Below are positions 6,870 to 13,978 of a DNA stretch of 14,319 bases, in pieces. Numbering within the stretch: the first letter of the stretch is position 1; each line of letters begins with the position of its first letter. The position numbers and the translations under genes were made by a program. The DNA lies in the NCBI GenBank assembly GCA_023133315.1, contig JAGLWR010000012.1, positions 1 to 14,319 of the forward strand. Direction: 5' to 3'. Source of the stretch: Methanomicrobia archaeon (GTDB taxonomy: Archaea > Methanobacteriota_B > Thermococci > Methanofastidiosales > B48-G16). The notes under the pieces were generated by a model. It was not told the origin of the DNA. It saw nothing but the letters and a program-made list of their open reading frames with translations, and ran no database searches.

Positions 6870-6889
6870 AAAAAACTGAATCTTATCTC

Positions 6890-7780
6890 ATGATTATTAG
6901 GACAGATAATTTGTCAAAGTATTACGATCATATTCCTGCTATCAGAGAACTATCAATAAAGATAGAAGAAGGTGCGACAGGTTTACTTGGACCTAATGGT
7001 GCTGGAAAATCCACACTTATACGTGTACTACTGGGATTATTACAGCCTTCTTCTGGAGATGGCACTGTATTGAAATTTGATATAAAAAAAGAGAGAGTTA
7101 AGATCAGAGAAAAGATAGGGTATATGCCCGAACATGACTGTCTCATTGGAAACATGACTGCGGTTGCTTTCGTGACTTACATGGGAGTTATACGAGGTCT
7201 GCCAAAAGATGATGCGCTGCAGAGAGCCCATGAAACCCTGTACTATGCTGGTATAGGGGAAGAAAGATACAGAAAAATAAAAGAATACTCCTCGGGTATG
7301 AAACAGAGGGTAAAACTTGCTCAGGCACTCGTTCATGATCCGGAGATTCTATTTTTAGACGAACCTACAGATGGTATGGATCCCTTTGGCAGAGATGAAA
7401 TGCTTGCAATAATAAAGGATATATCCAAAAAGGGGAAAAATGTCCTTTTATCATCTCATATACTGCCTGATGTAGAAGAGGTCTGTGACAAAGTTATTCT
7501 GATAAATAAAGGAGAACTTGTAGTAGAAGGAAGTATAAGTGAACTTTTGGAAAATAAAAATATACTTGAGGTAAGAGTAAAAAAAGACCCTGAGATTCTT
7601 TTGAAAAACATAGAATGCAGATATGAGATCTTTGGAAACACAATAAAAATAGAGGATTATCCAGATAATATTTATTCTAAACTTCTAAAAAATGCAGCAG
7701 AAAACAATATTCAGATCAGGTATATCTCAGACGCCAGAAACTCATTGGAAGATCTTTTTGTAAATCTTTTAGGTGATTAA
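6890..7780 (+). CDS. ABC transporter ATP-binding protein 1 (ABC-2/CcmA type)
   Basis: A 296-residue cytosolic ATPase that powers the adjacent ABC-2 permease. It has Walker A GPNGAGKST at residues 34-42, a Q-loop region GYMPEHD at 77-83 (glutamate in place of glutamine, common in this class), ABC signature YSSGMKQR at 133-140, Walker B LFLDEP at 154-159, D-loop DGMD at 161-164, and switch histidine H190 in SSH. After about residue 215 comes the C-terminal extension typical of the class. The frame is open back to 6683, but that stretch lies over the promoter and the opposite gene. MIIRTDNLSKYY at 6890 is where ABC homology begins and fits the TATA box. First gene of the block, ending TAA directly followed by the ATG of the permease. 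Its Walker A DNA is identical over 33 bases to that of the second ATPase. Confidence 0.93.
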   Translation: MIIRTDNLSKYYDHIPAIRELSIKIEEGATGLLGPNGAGKSTLIRVLLGLLQPSSGDGTVLKFDIKKERVKIREKIGYMPEHDCLIGNMTAVAFVTYMGVIRGLPKDDALQRAHETLYYAGIGEERYRKIKEYSSGMKQRVKLAQALVHDPEILFLDEPTDGMDPFGRDEMLAIIKDISKKGKNVLLSSHILPDVEEVCDKVILINKGELVVEGSISELLENKNILEVRVKKDPEILLKNIECRYEIFGNTIKIEDYPDNIYSKLLKNAAENNIQIRYISDARNSLEDLFVNLLGD

Positions 7781-8614
7781 ATGACCATATATACTCAAGA
7801 TTATAGAAAATGGAAAGGAACATATAGAAAAAGGCCATATAAGATCTTGGGTATAATTCATTTTGGAATAAAAAGATCCTGGAGCAGTAAATGGGTAAAA
7901 ATTTGTTTGATATTGGGATGGATCCCTACTATTTTCTTTATTGTACTTTCGATATTATTTAGTCCCTTTGTAACTGAGCTCTTTTCTGAAGGCATGAACC
8001 AATTTTATTTTAATTTTTTAAATCTCCAGATGATATGGACTATTTTACTTACAGCTACTGCAGGGTCCTCTCTGATATCCGAGGATATAGAAAATAAAAG
8101 TATAACTCTCTATTATTCGAGTCCCATAGAGAAGATAGACTATTTTTTGGGCAAATTTGGGATCATAGGAACTTTTATTTCTTTGGTAACTGTTTTGCCA
8201 TCAACTATCTTGTACTGGGTATTGAATTTGATATCAAGTACACCTATTAGGGAAAATTTGTGGATATGGGGCGCATCTGTACTCAATTCTTTCTTGATCA
8301 TAGTATTTTTAGGTATACTGATCCTCTTTTTATCTTCACTTACAGACAATAGTAAGTATGTAGGTGCTTCATTCTTTGGTCTTATCTTTGGCAGTAGTAT
8401 TATAGCAGGGATTTTATATGAAGTCACAAATAATAAATGGGCAATTTTAATATCTCTTTTAGAAAATCTGGATATAACAAGGGAAAAGATCTTCAAAATT
8501 ACACTGGAAAGACCCGTAGAATGGTACTACTCATTTTCATTGGTCATTGGAATGACAATTCTCTTTGGAGTTTTTTCTTATCTAAGATTAAGAAAACTGG
8601 AGTTGAGCGAATGA
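7781..8614 (+). CDS. ABC-2 type permease 1
   Basis: A 277-residue integral membrane protein with about six helices (roughly residues 40-61, 80-100, 125-150, 167-186, 193-213 and 250-268). After the second helix comes the conserved ABC-2 segment SEDIENKSITLYYSSPI (100-116), which in this family forms the coupling region contacted by the ATPase. The cytosolic N-terminus has YRKWKGTYRKR (8-18), a Y-x-x-W-x-G pattern I recall in some bacterial ABC-2 permeases. It starts immediately after the TAA of ATPase 1 (TAAATG) and its TGA overlaps the ATG of ATPase 2. The position implies that it forms a half-transporter with ATPase 1, perhaps combined with the second pair. ABC-2 systems mostly export lipids, glycans, peptides or drugs; the substrate is unknown here. 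Confidence 0.85.
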   Translation: MTIYTQDYRKWKGTYRKRPYKILGIIHFGIKRSWSSKWVKICLILGWIPTIFFIVLSILFSPFVTELFSEGMNQFYFNFLNLQMIWTILLTATAGSSLISEDIENKSITLYYSSPIEKIDYFLGKFGIIGTFISLVTVLPSTILYWVLNLISSTPIRENLWIWGASVLNSFLIIVFLGILILFLSSLTDNSKYVGASFFGLIFGSSIIAGILYEVTNNKWAILISLLENLDITREKIFKITLERPVEWYYSFSLVIGMTILFGVFSYLRLRKLELSE

Positions 8615-9513
8615 TCATTCAGACAAAGAACCTCAGTAAATGGTATGGTACTGTTCTTGCATTGAACGATGTAAGCATAAATGTTAAAGAAGGGATAACT
8701 GGGTTACTTGGACCTAATGGTGCTGGAAAATCCACATTTTTGAAGATAGCCATAGGGGTTATAAAGGAAAATAAAGGTGAGATCAAAGTTTTTGGAATGA
8801 ATGTATGGAACAATACAGAGTTGAAAAAGAGGATAGGGTACTGTCCTGAGAATGACGCATTTTATTCATTCATGACAGGATATGATTTCTTAAAAACTAT
8901 GGGCAGATTAAACAAAATAAAAGACTTTAAGAGGATAAATGAAGTCTTGAAAGATGTAGATCTGTGGGAAGATAGAAACAGAGTAATCTCAGGATACAGC
9001 AAAGGCATGAGACAAAAATTGAAGGTCGCACAGGCATTGTTGCATGACCCAGAGCTTCTTTTTCTGGATGAGCCTCTATCTGGAACTGATCCGATAGCGA
9101 GAATAAAAATAATGGAGATAACAAAGAAACTGGTAGAAGATGGTAAGAATATAATCGTTTCATCCCATATACTTCATGAAGTGGAGAGAATGGCTGACAA
9201 AGTACTTCTGATAAACAAAGGCAGAGTTCTGGCAGAAGGAAAGATACATGAGATAAGAGAGGCTATAGACAAGTTTCCTCATTCAGTAAAACTTTTAACC
9301 GAAGAAAAAAGAAAACTGGCAAAATTACTCATAGGCTATGATTTTGTGGAATCTGTAAAGCTTCTGGAAGATGGCATACTGTTAAAAACTCCAAAACCTG
9401 ACATATTTTATTCAGAGCTTCCAAAAATACTCATAAAGAATAGTTTAGAAATTACCCATCTCAGTTCTCCTGACGATAATTTAGAGTCAGTTTTTAGATA
9501 TCTGATGAGGTGA
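8611..9513 (+). CDS. ABC transporter ATP-binding protein 2 (ABC-2/CcmA type)
   Basis: A 300-residue ATPase paralogous to the first one. It has Walker A GPNGAGKST at residues 34-42, Q-loop region GYCPEND at 76-82 (again E for Q), signature YSKGMRQK at 129-136, Walker B LLFLDEP at 149-155, D-loop SGTD at 157-160, and switch histidine H186. The C-terminal extension differs more from paralogue 1 than the core does. The frame is open from 8437, but those codons overlap the permease in another frame. The ATG at 8611 overlaps the permease stop as ATGA, and MIIQTKNLSKWYG aligns exactly with the start of ATPase 1. Likely partners are permease 2 and, as a heterodimer, ATPase 1. Both ATPases keep all catalytic motifs, so neither looks degenerate. 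Confidence 0.93.
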   Translation: MIIQTKNLSKWYGTVLALNDVSINVKEGITGLLGPNGAGKSTFLKIAIGVIKENKGEIKVFGMNVWNNTELKKRIGYCPENDAFYSFMTGYDFLKTMGRLNKIKDFKRINEVLKDVDLWEDRNRVISGYSKGMRQKLKVAQALLHDPELLFLDEPLSGTDPIARIKIMEITKKLVEDGKNIIVSSHILHEVERMADKVLLINKGRVLAEGKIHEIREAIDKFPHSVKLLTEEKRKLAKLLIGYDFVESVKLLEDGILLKTPKPDIFYSELPKILIKNSLEITHLSSPDDNLESVFRYLMR

Positions 9514-9517
9514 AAGA

Positions 9518-10243
9518 ATGTTTGATATAATCATATTAACTCTGAAACAAATCTATAAAAGCAAAAAAACATACCTTCTTGGGATTTTCCTATTTTTGCC
9601 ATTGATCTTAGGGATATACTCTATAAAGCACAACGAAAATGGAATTGTGGTCTTTTCTGACATGATATACACATTATATCTCCAGCTTTTTGTTCTTTTA
9701 ATAACTCTGATATTTGCGACCTCTCTAATTGGTGACGAGATAAGATCTGGTAAAATCGCTTTTTTAACTACAAGAGTTTCAAGGAGAACGATAGTTATAG
9801 AAAAATACATAGGATATCTCATATCAATCTTCTTAGTTTTTTTGATACCTCTTATTACTACTTTTGTAGTATTACATGTATACGCTCCTGGGGACATACC
9901 TATAAAAATTCTTTTTTCTTATATGCTGATAATATTCCTGGCTGTTGCAGTTTATGGGGCTTTCTACCTTTTTATAAGCCTGATTATCTCAAGACCTTTG
10001 ATGTTTGGACTTTTCTTTGCTTTCATATGGGAGATAATAGCACCTAATGTCTCTGAACGACTCTCCAAATTTACAATAATGCATCATCTAAAATCAGTTT
10101 CTTATAAACTAATAAAATATGGGGACGCACAGCATATAAGTAATCCTTCAAACTTTAGTTACTCTTTATCTATTCTCTGTGCCTTCTGTATTATTACAGT
10201 GTTTCTATCCGTGATGATATTTAAGCAAAAAAGCTTAGAGTGA
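9518..10243 (+). CDS. ABC-2 type permease 2
   Basis: A 241-residue membrane protein with about six helices (roughly residues 18-36, 52-72, 98-120, 130-157, 160-176 and 214-235). The ABC-2 coupling segment IGDEIRSGKIAFLTTRVSRR lies at 71-90, the counterpart of the SEDIENKSI segment of permease 1. It is preceded by an ideal SD, GAGGTGA at 9507-9513, which includes the stop codon of ATPase 2; the gap is four bases. Its sequence outside the coupling segment is little like permease 1, so the two transporters are not a simple recent duplication. Substrate unknown. The next gene encodes an exported protein that could act on, or receive, what is transported. Confidence 0.85.
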   Translation: MFDIIILTLKQIYKSKKTYLLGIFLFLPLILGIYSIKHNENGIVVFSDMIYTLYLQLFVLLITLIFATSLIGDEIRSGKIAFLTTRVSRRTIVIEKYIGYLISIFLVFLIPLITTFVVLHVYAPGDIPIKILFSYMLIIFLAVAVYGAFYLFISLIISRPLMFGLFFAFIWEIIAPNVSERLSKFTIMHHLKSVSYKLIKYGDAQHISNPSNFSYSLSILCAFCIITVFLSVMIFKQKSLE

Positions 10244-10248
10244 AAACT

Positions 10249-11454
10249 ATGAAAGAATTTTTAATAATCCTCCTCATGTTGGGTGGGTCTCTGAATTTTC
10301 ATGAAGCTGAAAATATTTATGAGACATATTTTATCGATCATGATTTTTCTCAAGACGACACGATCACACTCTGCTATGAAGCTCTTTTCTTTTTGTATCT
10401 CTATAAAGAAAATCAAAATCCTGATCTCCTGAAAAAAGGGGAAGATTGTTTAAATTTAATCATTGAAAATCAAGAAGAAAATGGAGAAATAACAAATGAG
10501 CCGAATGTAAACCCGAAGTTATATACAGGTGTCGGTATCTGGGCTCTTTCCTTGGGATATGAGATCACTCAAAAGGAGAAATATAAAGATGCTGCTCTCA
10601 AAGGAGGCAATTTTTTGATAGAAAAGATAGATGCGTGGAAAAAGGTTTATCCGATAGAATGCCCAGATCCGAGAAATGCAAACGCACGACATGAAGGACA
10701 AATGAAAAATTCTCTGGAGAATTACTGTTACTCATGTCCCAACGACTGGGGATTGATCTGCGCAGGGTTGGGAAGTATTGTCTACCATACCGGGGAGAAA
10801 GGAGAGTATTATGACTATGCTTTACTTCTAGGAGATACGCTGTACAGGATGCAGCTCGAAAATGGAGCGTGGTACGATGGATATGCCTTAAAGATACCCA
10901 CACGATGGAACGTATCTTGCCATTACGTGACAATGGCAATGCTCGGAGAATGGATGTGTTATAACATAACAAAAGAAGTAAAATACAAAGATTCCTTAAG
11001 AGAGGCTTTGCAATGGATGGAAGATATGCAGACAGAAAAAGGAGTCTATGATATCTACATAGATGATCAGAATCTTATTCTGGAGAAAGATAGTTTTGTA
11101 GGAAATTCACAAAATAAATGTGATTTCAGACAGATACAGGGTCAGACCAATGTAAAAGAATATTATTCCTCTCCAGAGGAAACGATGCTTGGAGAATACT
11201 CATTATTTTTAGCCGAAACTCTTGCTGAAGACATAGGAATAGCTACCAATAGAGAAGAAAGTTTTGAGTACATAAAAAGTAAAAGTGGATACTCAAACTG
11301 GTACATCCTTTCCCTCGTTTTGAGAGAAAGTAAAGATCTGGAGATAGACAAAAAGAATATAACTAAGTATGTTCTATTTCTAATAATCTTATCGGGATTG
11401 ATTTTATGGATAGTAAAGCGAGCGATCGAGAAAAGAAAGAATGGAAAAAGATAG
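10249..11454 (+). CDS. Exported, C-terminally anchored alpha/alpha-repeat protein, unrecognised family
   Basis: A 401-residue protein. A hydrophobic signal-like N-terminus (KEFLIILLMLGGSLNF) is followed by a long hydrophilic domain, then one C-terminal transmembrane helix (about residues 373-391) and a basic tail KRAIEKRKNGKR, so the domain should face outside. The domain has helix-pair repeats with recurring Q-x2-NG/KG phrases (NQEENGEI, MQLENGAW, MQTEKGVY). These recall alpha/alpha-toroid folds such as glycosidases, epimerases, pectate-lyase-like enzymes or prenyl cyclases. There are nine cysteines, three of them clustered in CYSCPNDWGLIC (160-171), suggesting disulfides or metal binding. 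I see no catalytic signature that decides a family. I prefer the ATG at 10249, with GAGTGA before it; a GTG at 10240 in the same frame overlaps the permease stop and is possible. The last 49 bases overlap the Clp1/GRC3 gene. Confidence 0.75.
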   Translation: MKEFLIILLMLGGSLNFHEAENIYETYFIDHDFSQDDTITLCYEALFFLYLYKENQNPDLLKKGEDCLNLIIENQEENGEITNEPNVNPKLYTGVGIWALSLGYEITQKEKYKDAALKGGNFLIEKIDAWKKVYPIECPDPRNANARHEGQMKNSLENYCYSCPNDWGLICAGLGSIVYHTGEKGEYYDYALLLGDTLYRMQLENGAWYDGYALKIPTRWNVSCHYVTMAMLGEWMCYNITKEVKYKDSLREALQWMEDMQTEKGVYDIYIDDQNLILEKDSFVGNSQNKCDFRQIQGQTNVKEYYSSPEETMLGEYSLFLAETLAEDIGIATNREESFEYIKSKSGYSNWYILSLVLRESKDLEIDKKNITKYVLFLIILSGLILWIVKRAIEKRKNGKR

Positions 11455-12386
11455 TTGAGAGAATACTCAAGAAAGAACGATGCTTGGTTTTGATCTTGGG
11501 ATACATAGACACAGGAAAGACGAGTTTTTTGAAGTATGCTTCAAAAAAAATCAAGGAAAATGGAGAAAAAGTTTCTATTATAGATTGTGATGTCGGACAG
11601 TCAACTATAGGGCCCCCGGGATGTCTGGGACTTTTAAATGACAGTGGAGAGAGCTTTCATTATTTTATAGGAGATGTCTACCCTTATGATCACTCGAAAG
11701 TTATAACGGGACTATTAGAACTTTTATCACTGGCAGATTCGCCGTATATGCTGATGGATACAACGGGATTAATTTTTGGAAAGGGGAGAAGCTTGAAAAG
11801 GGCTAAAATAATGAGTTTGAAACCTGATTTGATAATAGCTTTTCAGAGAAGTCATGAACTTGAAGGAATACTCAGAAATTTTCCGCAGTACGAAATAATA
11901 AGGGAACATGTAGAGAATACAGCATTTACTTCAAGGGAGAGGAGGAGAGAAATCAGGAGAAAATTATGGAAAAAATATTTAAAAAACTCACAGATAAAAA
12001 GTTTTAAACTGAGCGATATAAACCTGAGAAACACCTTTTTCTTTTCTGGCACAGAATCAAAAAAAGACGTTATAGAAGAAATTCTGGGAACAAAAGTATG
12101 CTGGTGCGAGAAAATTCCTGAAGGATTTTTTGTTGTTGCAGATGAGTACAGAGAGTATAAAAATATGATTATTCTTGAAAAGGGTTTCGAAGAAGGCCTG
12201 GTAGTTGGATTCATAAAAGATGATGTCTGTATGAGTATAGGAATGGTTATCAGAATAGATTTCGAGAGAAAAGAGATCTATATACTTACGAATGTCGAAA
12301 AAGATTTTGAGTTCGTAGAGTTTGGAAGGATCAAGATAAACGAGGATGGGGAAGAAATAGGAAGGACATATAATCTTGTATACTAA
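11406..12386 (+). CDS. Clp1/GRC3-family polynucleotide 5'-kinase
   Basis: A 326-residue protein of the COG1341 family, which phosphorylates 5'-OH ends of RNA or DNA. Human CLP1 and the Pyrococcus homologue act on RNA, and in archaea a role in tRNA or rRNA end processing is proposed. The P-loop GYIDTGKTS is at residues 32-40, and the family signature DCDVGQSTIGPPGCLGL is at 60-76. A DTTG segment is near 118, a basic lid-like stretch TSRERRREIRRK near 180, and a C-terminal beta-rich domain from about 240. The N-terminal helix before the P-loop matches the family layout, and there is no other in-frame ATG before it, so the 49-base overlap with the surface-protein gene is probably real. GGATTGAT lies upstream as SD. 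The stop overlaps that of the PIN gene on the other strand (CTAA). Its link with the ABC genes may be only transcriptional. Confidence 0.9.
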   Translation: MDSKASDREKKEWKKIVERILKKERCLVLILGYIDTGKTSFLKYASKKIKENGEKVSIIDCDVGQSTIGPPGCLGLLNDSGESFHYFIGDVYPYDHSKVITGLLELLSLADSPYMLMDTTGLIFGKGRSLKRAKIMSLKPDLIIAFQRSHELEGILRNFPQYEIIREHVENTAFTSRERRREIRRKLWKKYLKNSQIKSFKLSDINLRNTFFFSGTESKKDVIEEILGTKVCWCEKIPEGFFVVADEYREYKNMIILEKGFEEGLVVGFIKDDVCMSIGMVIRIDFERKEIYILTNVEKDFEFVEFGRIKINEDGEEIGRTYNLVY

Positions 12387-12787
12387 AATATAGTACCATC
12401 CAGTTCCAGATACTTCCTGTTTCTTATAAAAATAACAGAGACACCTTTTTTTCTCAAGGCACGCCTCAGTTCTCTATCGTTTGTGCAGACGATGCATTTC
12501 TTTTTCTCGACGAAAGATAGGATAGAACTATCAACGTTTCCTCTTAATTCTAAAATCTCATATTCATCAATCAATTTTAATGCTATATTTCTCAAAATGG
12601 AGTCTTTTTTATTCAAATTAAGATTTTTCAGCTCGTAAATAACATTGGAAGGTACCAAAATCTCAAAAGTTTTCTCTATAACATTACCCAAATCTTCAAA
12701 GCTGATCCCAAACTTTAAACAGCTTAAAATAAAATTTGTGTCAAAAATGACAGTTATTCTATTATTCCGTACCCTATCAGTCTCCAT
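12383..12787 (-). CDS. FCF1/UTP24-like PIN-domain ribonuclease
   Basis: A 134-residue PIN protein of the archaeal COG1412 type, related to eukaryotic FCF1/UTP24, the nuclease that cuts 18S pre-rRNA. The acidic metal-binding set is present: D16 in IFDTNFI, E52 in VIYELKN, and D86 and D104 in VDSSIL and CTNDRELRRA. The C-terminal strand VIFIRNRKYLELDG is also typical. The ATG at 12787 lies within the aIF2-gamma gene (34-base overlap in another frame); no later in-frame start exists before the first catalytic Asp, so this start is required. The gene directly follows aIF2-gamma, an order conserved in many euryarchaea, which supports a role in rRNA processing. The alternative, a VapC toxin, is unlikely because there is no antitoxin gene and the neighbours are ribosomal. 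Confidence 0.9.
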   Translation of the reverse strand: METDRVRNNRITVIFDTNFILSCLKFGISFEDLGNVIEKTFEILVPSNVIYELKNLNLNKKDSILRNIALKLIDEYEILELRGNVDSSILSFVEKKKCIVCTNDRELRRALRKKGVSVIFIRNRKYLELDGTIF

Positions 12788-13971
12788 CGTGCTCCAATTC
12801 TCCTGCTTATAGCTACCCTATCCCCTTTAGTGGCGCATACGGGAAGCCTTAAATTCAATTCAGAGTGTTTACCCGGGTTTTTCACAATGCCGATAGTTTT
12901 TCCAGTACCGACGTTGAGCATCAGCATCTCCTTTCTTTTTATCGGCTCAACATTCAGCTCCTTTTCTGATCCGACAACTCTCTCCAGAAGATGTATCTCA
13001 AGTGCGAACTCGTGCACCAGTGAAGGTAGAGTTCCAGGTTTTCCGGCTACGCTGCCTGCCAACGCATCTGCTTTTGTGAGGGAAGGATCCAGTTTTGTGC
13101 CTACACCTACGAGACCTCCTGGTCTAGCCTTTTTGAGATCTATTCCCAACGTATTTAACGAAACGATCTCGGAGCTTAAATCCCTATAAATAATTTTATT
13201 CTGTTCTTTTTTTGTTCTCCCGGGTCTTATCTCTATCTCATCTCCTACACCTATAACTCCCTGTTTTAAACTACCTCCAATAACTCCTCCAATAATTTTA
13301 TCCGGCGTAATCCCGGGCCTGTTTACATCAAAAGATCGTGCTATGAACATCATTGAATCCAGATTTTCATCTCTCTTCGGAGTCGGAATATGCGTTTCTA
13401 TAGCCTCTATCAACGCATCAATGTTGATAGAATGCTGAGCAGAAATAGGTATTATCGGTGCATTTTCTGCTACAGTTCCATTCACAAAATCTTTTATTTC
13501 CCTATAATTTTCAGTAACTCTCTCCCGTGAAACAAGCTCTATCTTGTTCTGTGCGATTACAACATTTTTTACACCTATTATATCGAGACCCATTAAATGT
13601 TCTTTCGTTTGCGGTTGAGGACAGTGTTCATTGGCTGCTATCACCAGAACAGCGCCATCGACCAAGGATGCTCCTGTAAGCATCGTGGCCATCAGCGTTT
13701 CATGTCCCGGAGCATCTACAAAAGAGACTTTTCTCACTGTTTCTGTATCCTCTCCGCATTGAGGACATGTTTTCTCTGTGGTATATTTGTTGCATTTAAG
13801 ACATTTTCTGAAGACCGCATCCGCATACCCCAATCGTATCGTGATTCCTCTTCTCAACTCTTCGGAATGCGTATCGGTCCATATGCCTGACAGAGCTTTT
13901 GTCAGTGTCGTTTTTCCATGATCCACATGTCCTATCATTCCGATGTTGATCTCTGCCTGTTTCGGTTCCAT
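12754..13971 (-). CDS. eif2g: Translation initiation factor aIF2 subunit gamma
   Basis: A 405-residue GTPase that carries Met-tRNAi to the small ribosomal subunit as part of the aIF2 heterotrimer. G1 motif GHVDHGKT is at residues 14-21, switch I RRGITIR at 40-46, and the archaeal/eukaryotic zinc knuckle uses C57, C60, C69 and C72. G3 DAPGH is at 86-90, G4 NKIE at 142-145, and G5 ISAQH near 177. The two beta-barrel domains follow, ending RRIGARWRLIGYGIIE. Length is normal and every motif is intact. The ATG at 13971 follows the upstream stop (13979-13981) by seven bases; the SD-like GAGGAGAAGTGAT lies across that stop. Expected to be co-transcribed with the upstream Lys-rich gene and the PIN gene; the operon promoter is outside the window. 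Confidence 0.98.
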   Translation of the reverse strand: MEPKQAEINIGMIGHVDHGKTTLTKALSGIWTDTHSEELRRGITIRLGYADAVFRKCLKCNKYTTEKTCPQCGEDTETVRKVSFVDAPGHETLMATMLTGASLVDGAVLVIAANEHCPQPQTKEHLMGLDIIGVKNVVIAQNKIELVSRERVTENYREIKDFVNGTVAENAPIIPISAQHSINIDALIEAIETHIPTPKRDENLDSMMFIARSFDVNRPGITPDKIIGGVIGGSLKQGVIGVGDEIEIRPGRTKKEQNKIIYRDLSSEIVSLNTLGIDLKKARPGGLVGVGTKLDPSLTKADALAGSVAGKPGTLPSLVHEFALEIHLLERVVGSEKELNVEPIKRKEMLMLNVGTGKTIGIVKNPGKHSELNLRLPVCATKGDRVAISRRIGARWRLIGYGIIE

Positions 13972-13978
13972 TGAGGCA

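Noticed and set aside
6683..6889. Longer ABC ATPase 1 starting at 6683
   Set aside because: It would overlap the divergent GDT1-family gene and both promoters; ABC homology and the TATA spacing fit the ATG at 6890.
8437..8610. Longer ABC ATPase 2 starting at 8437
   Set aside because: Those codons lie in another frame of the permease gene; the ATGA start at 8611 aligns with the first residue of ATPase 1.
12383..12787. PIN protein as a VapC toxin
   Set aside because: No antitoxin-like gene is adjacent, and the gene follows aIF2-gamma as FCF1-type PIN genes do in other archaea.
12830..13890. Plus-strand open frames opposite aIF2-gamma
   Set aside because: Shadows of a highly conserved gene with every GTPase motif intact.
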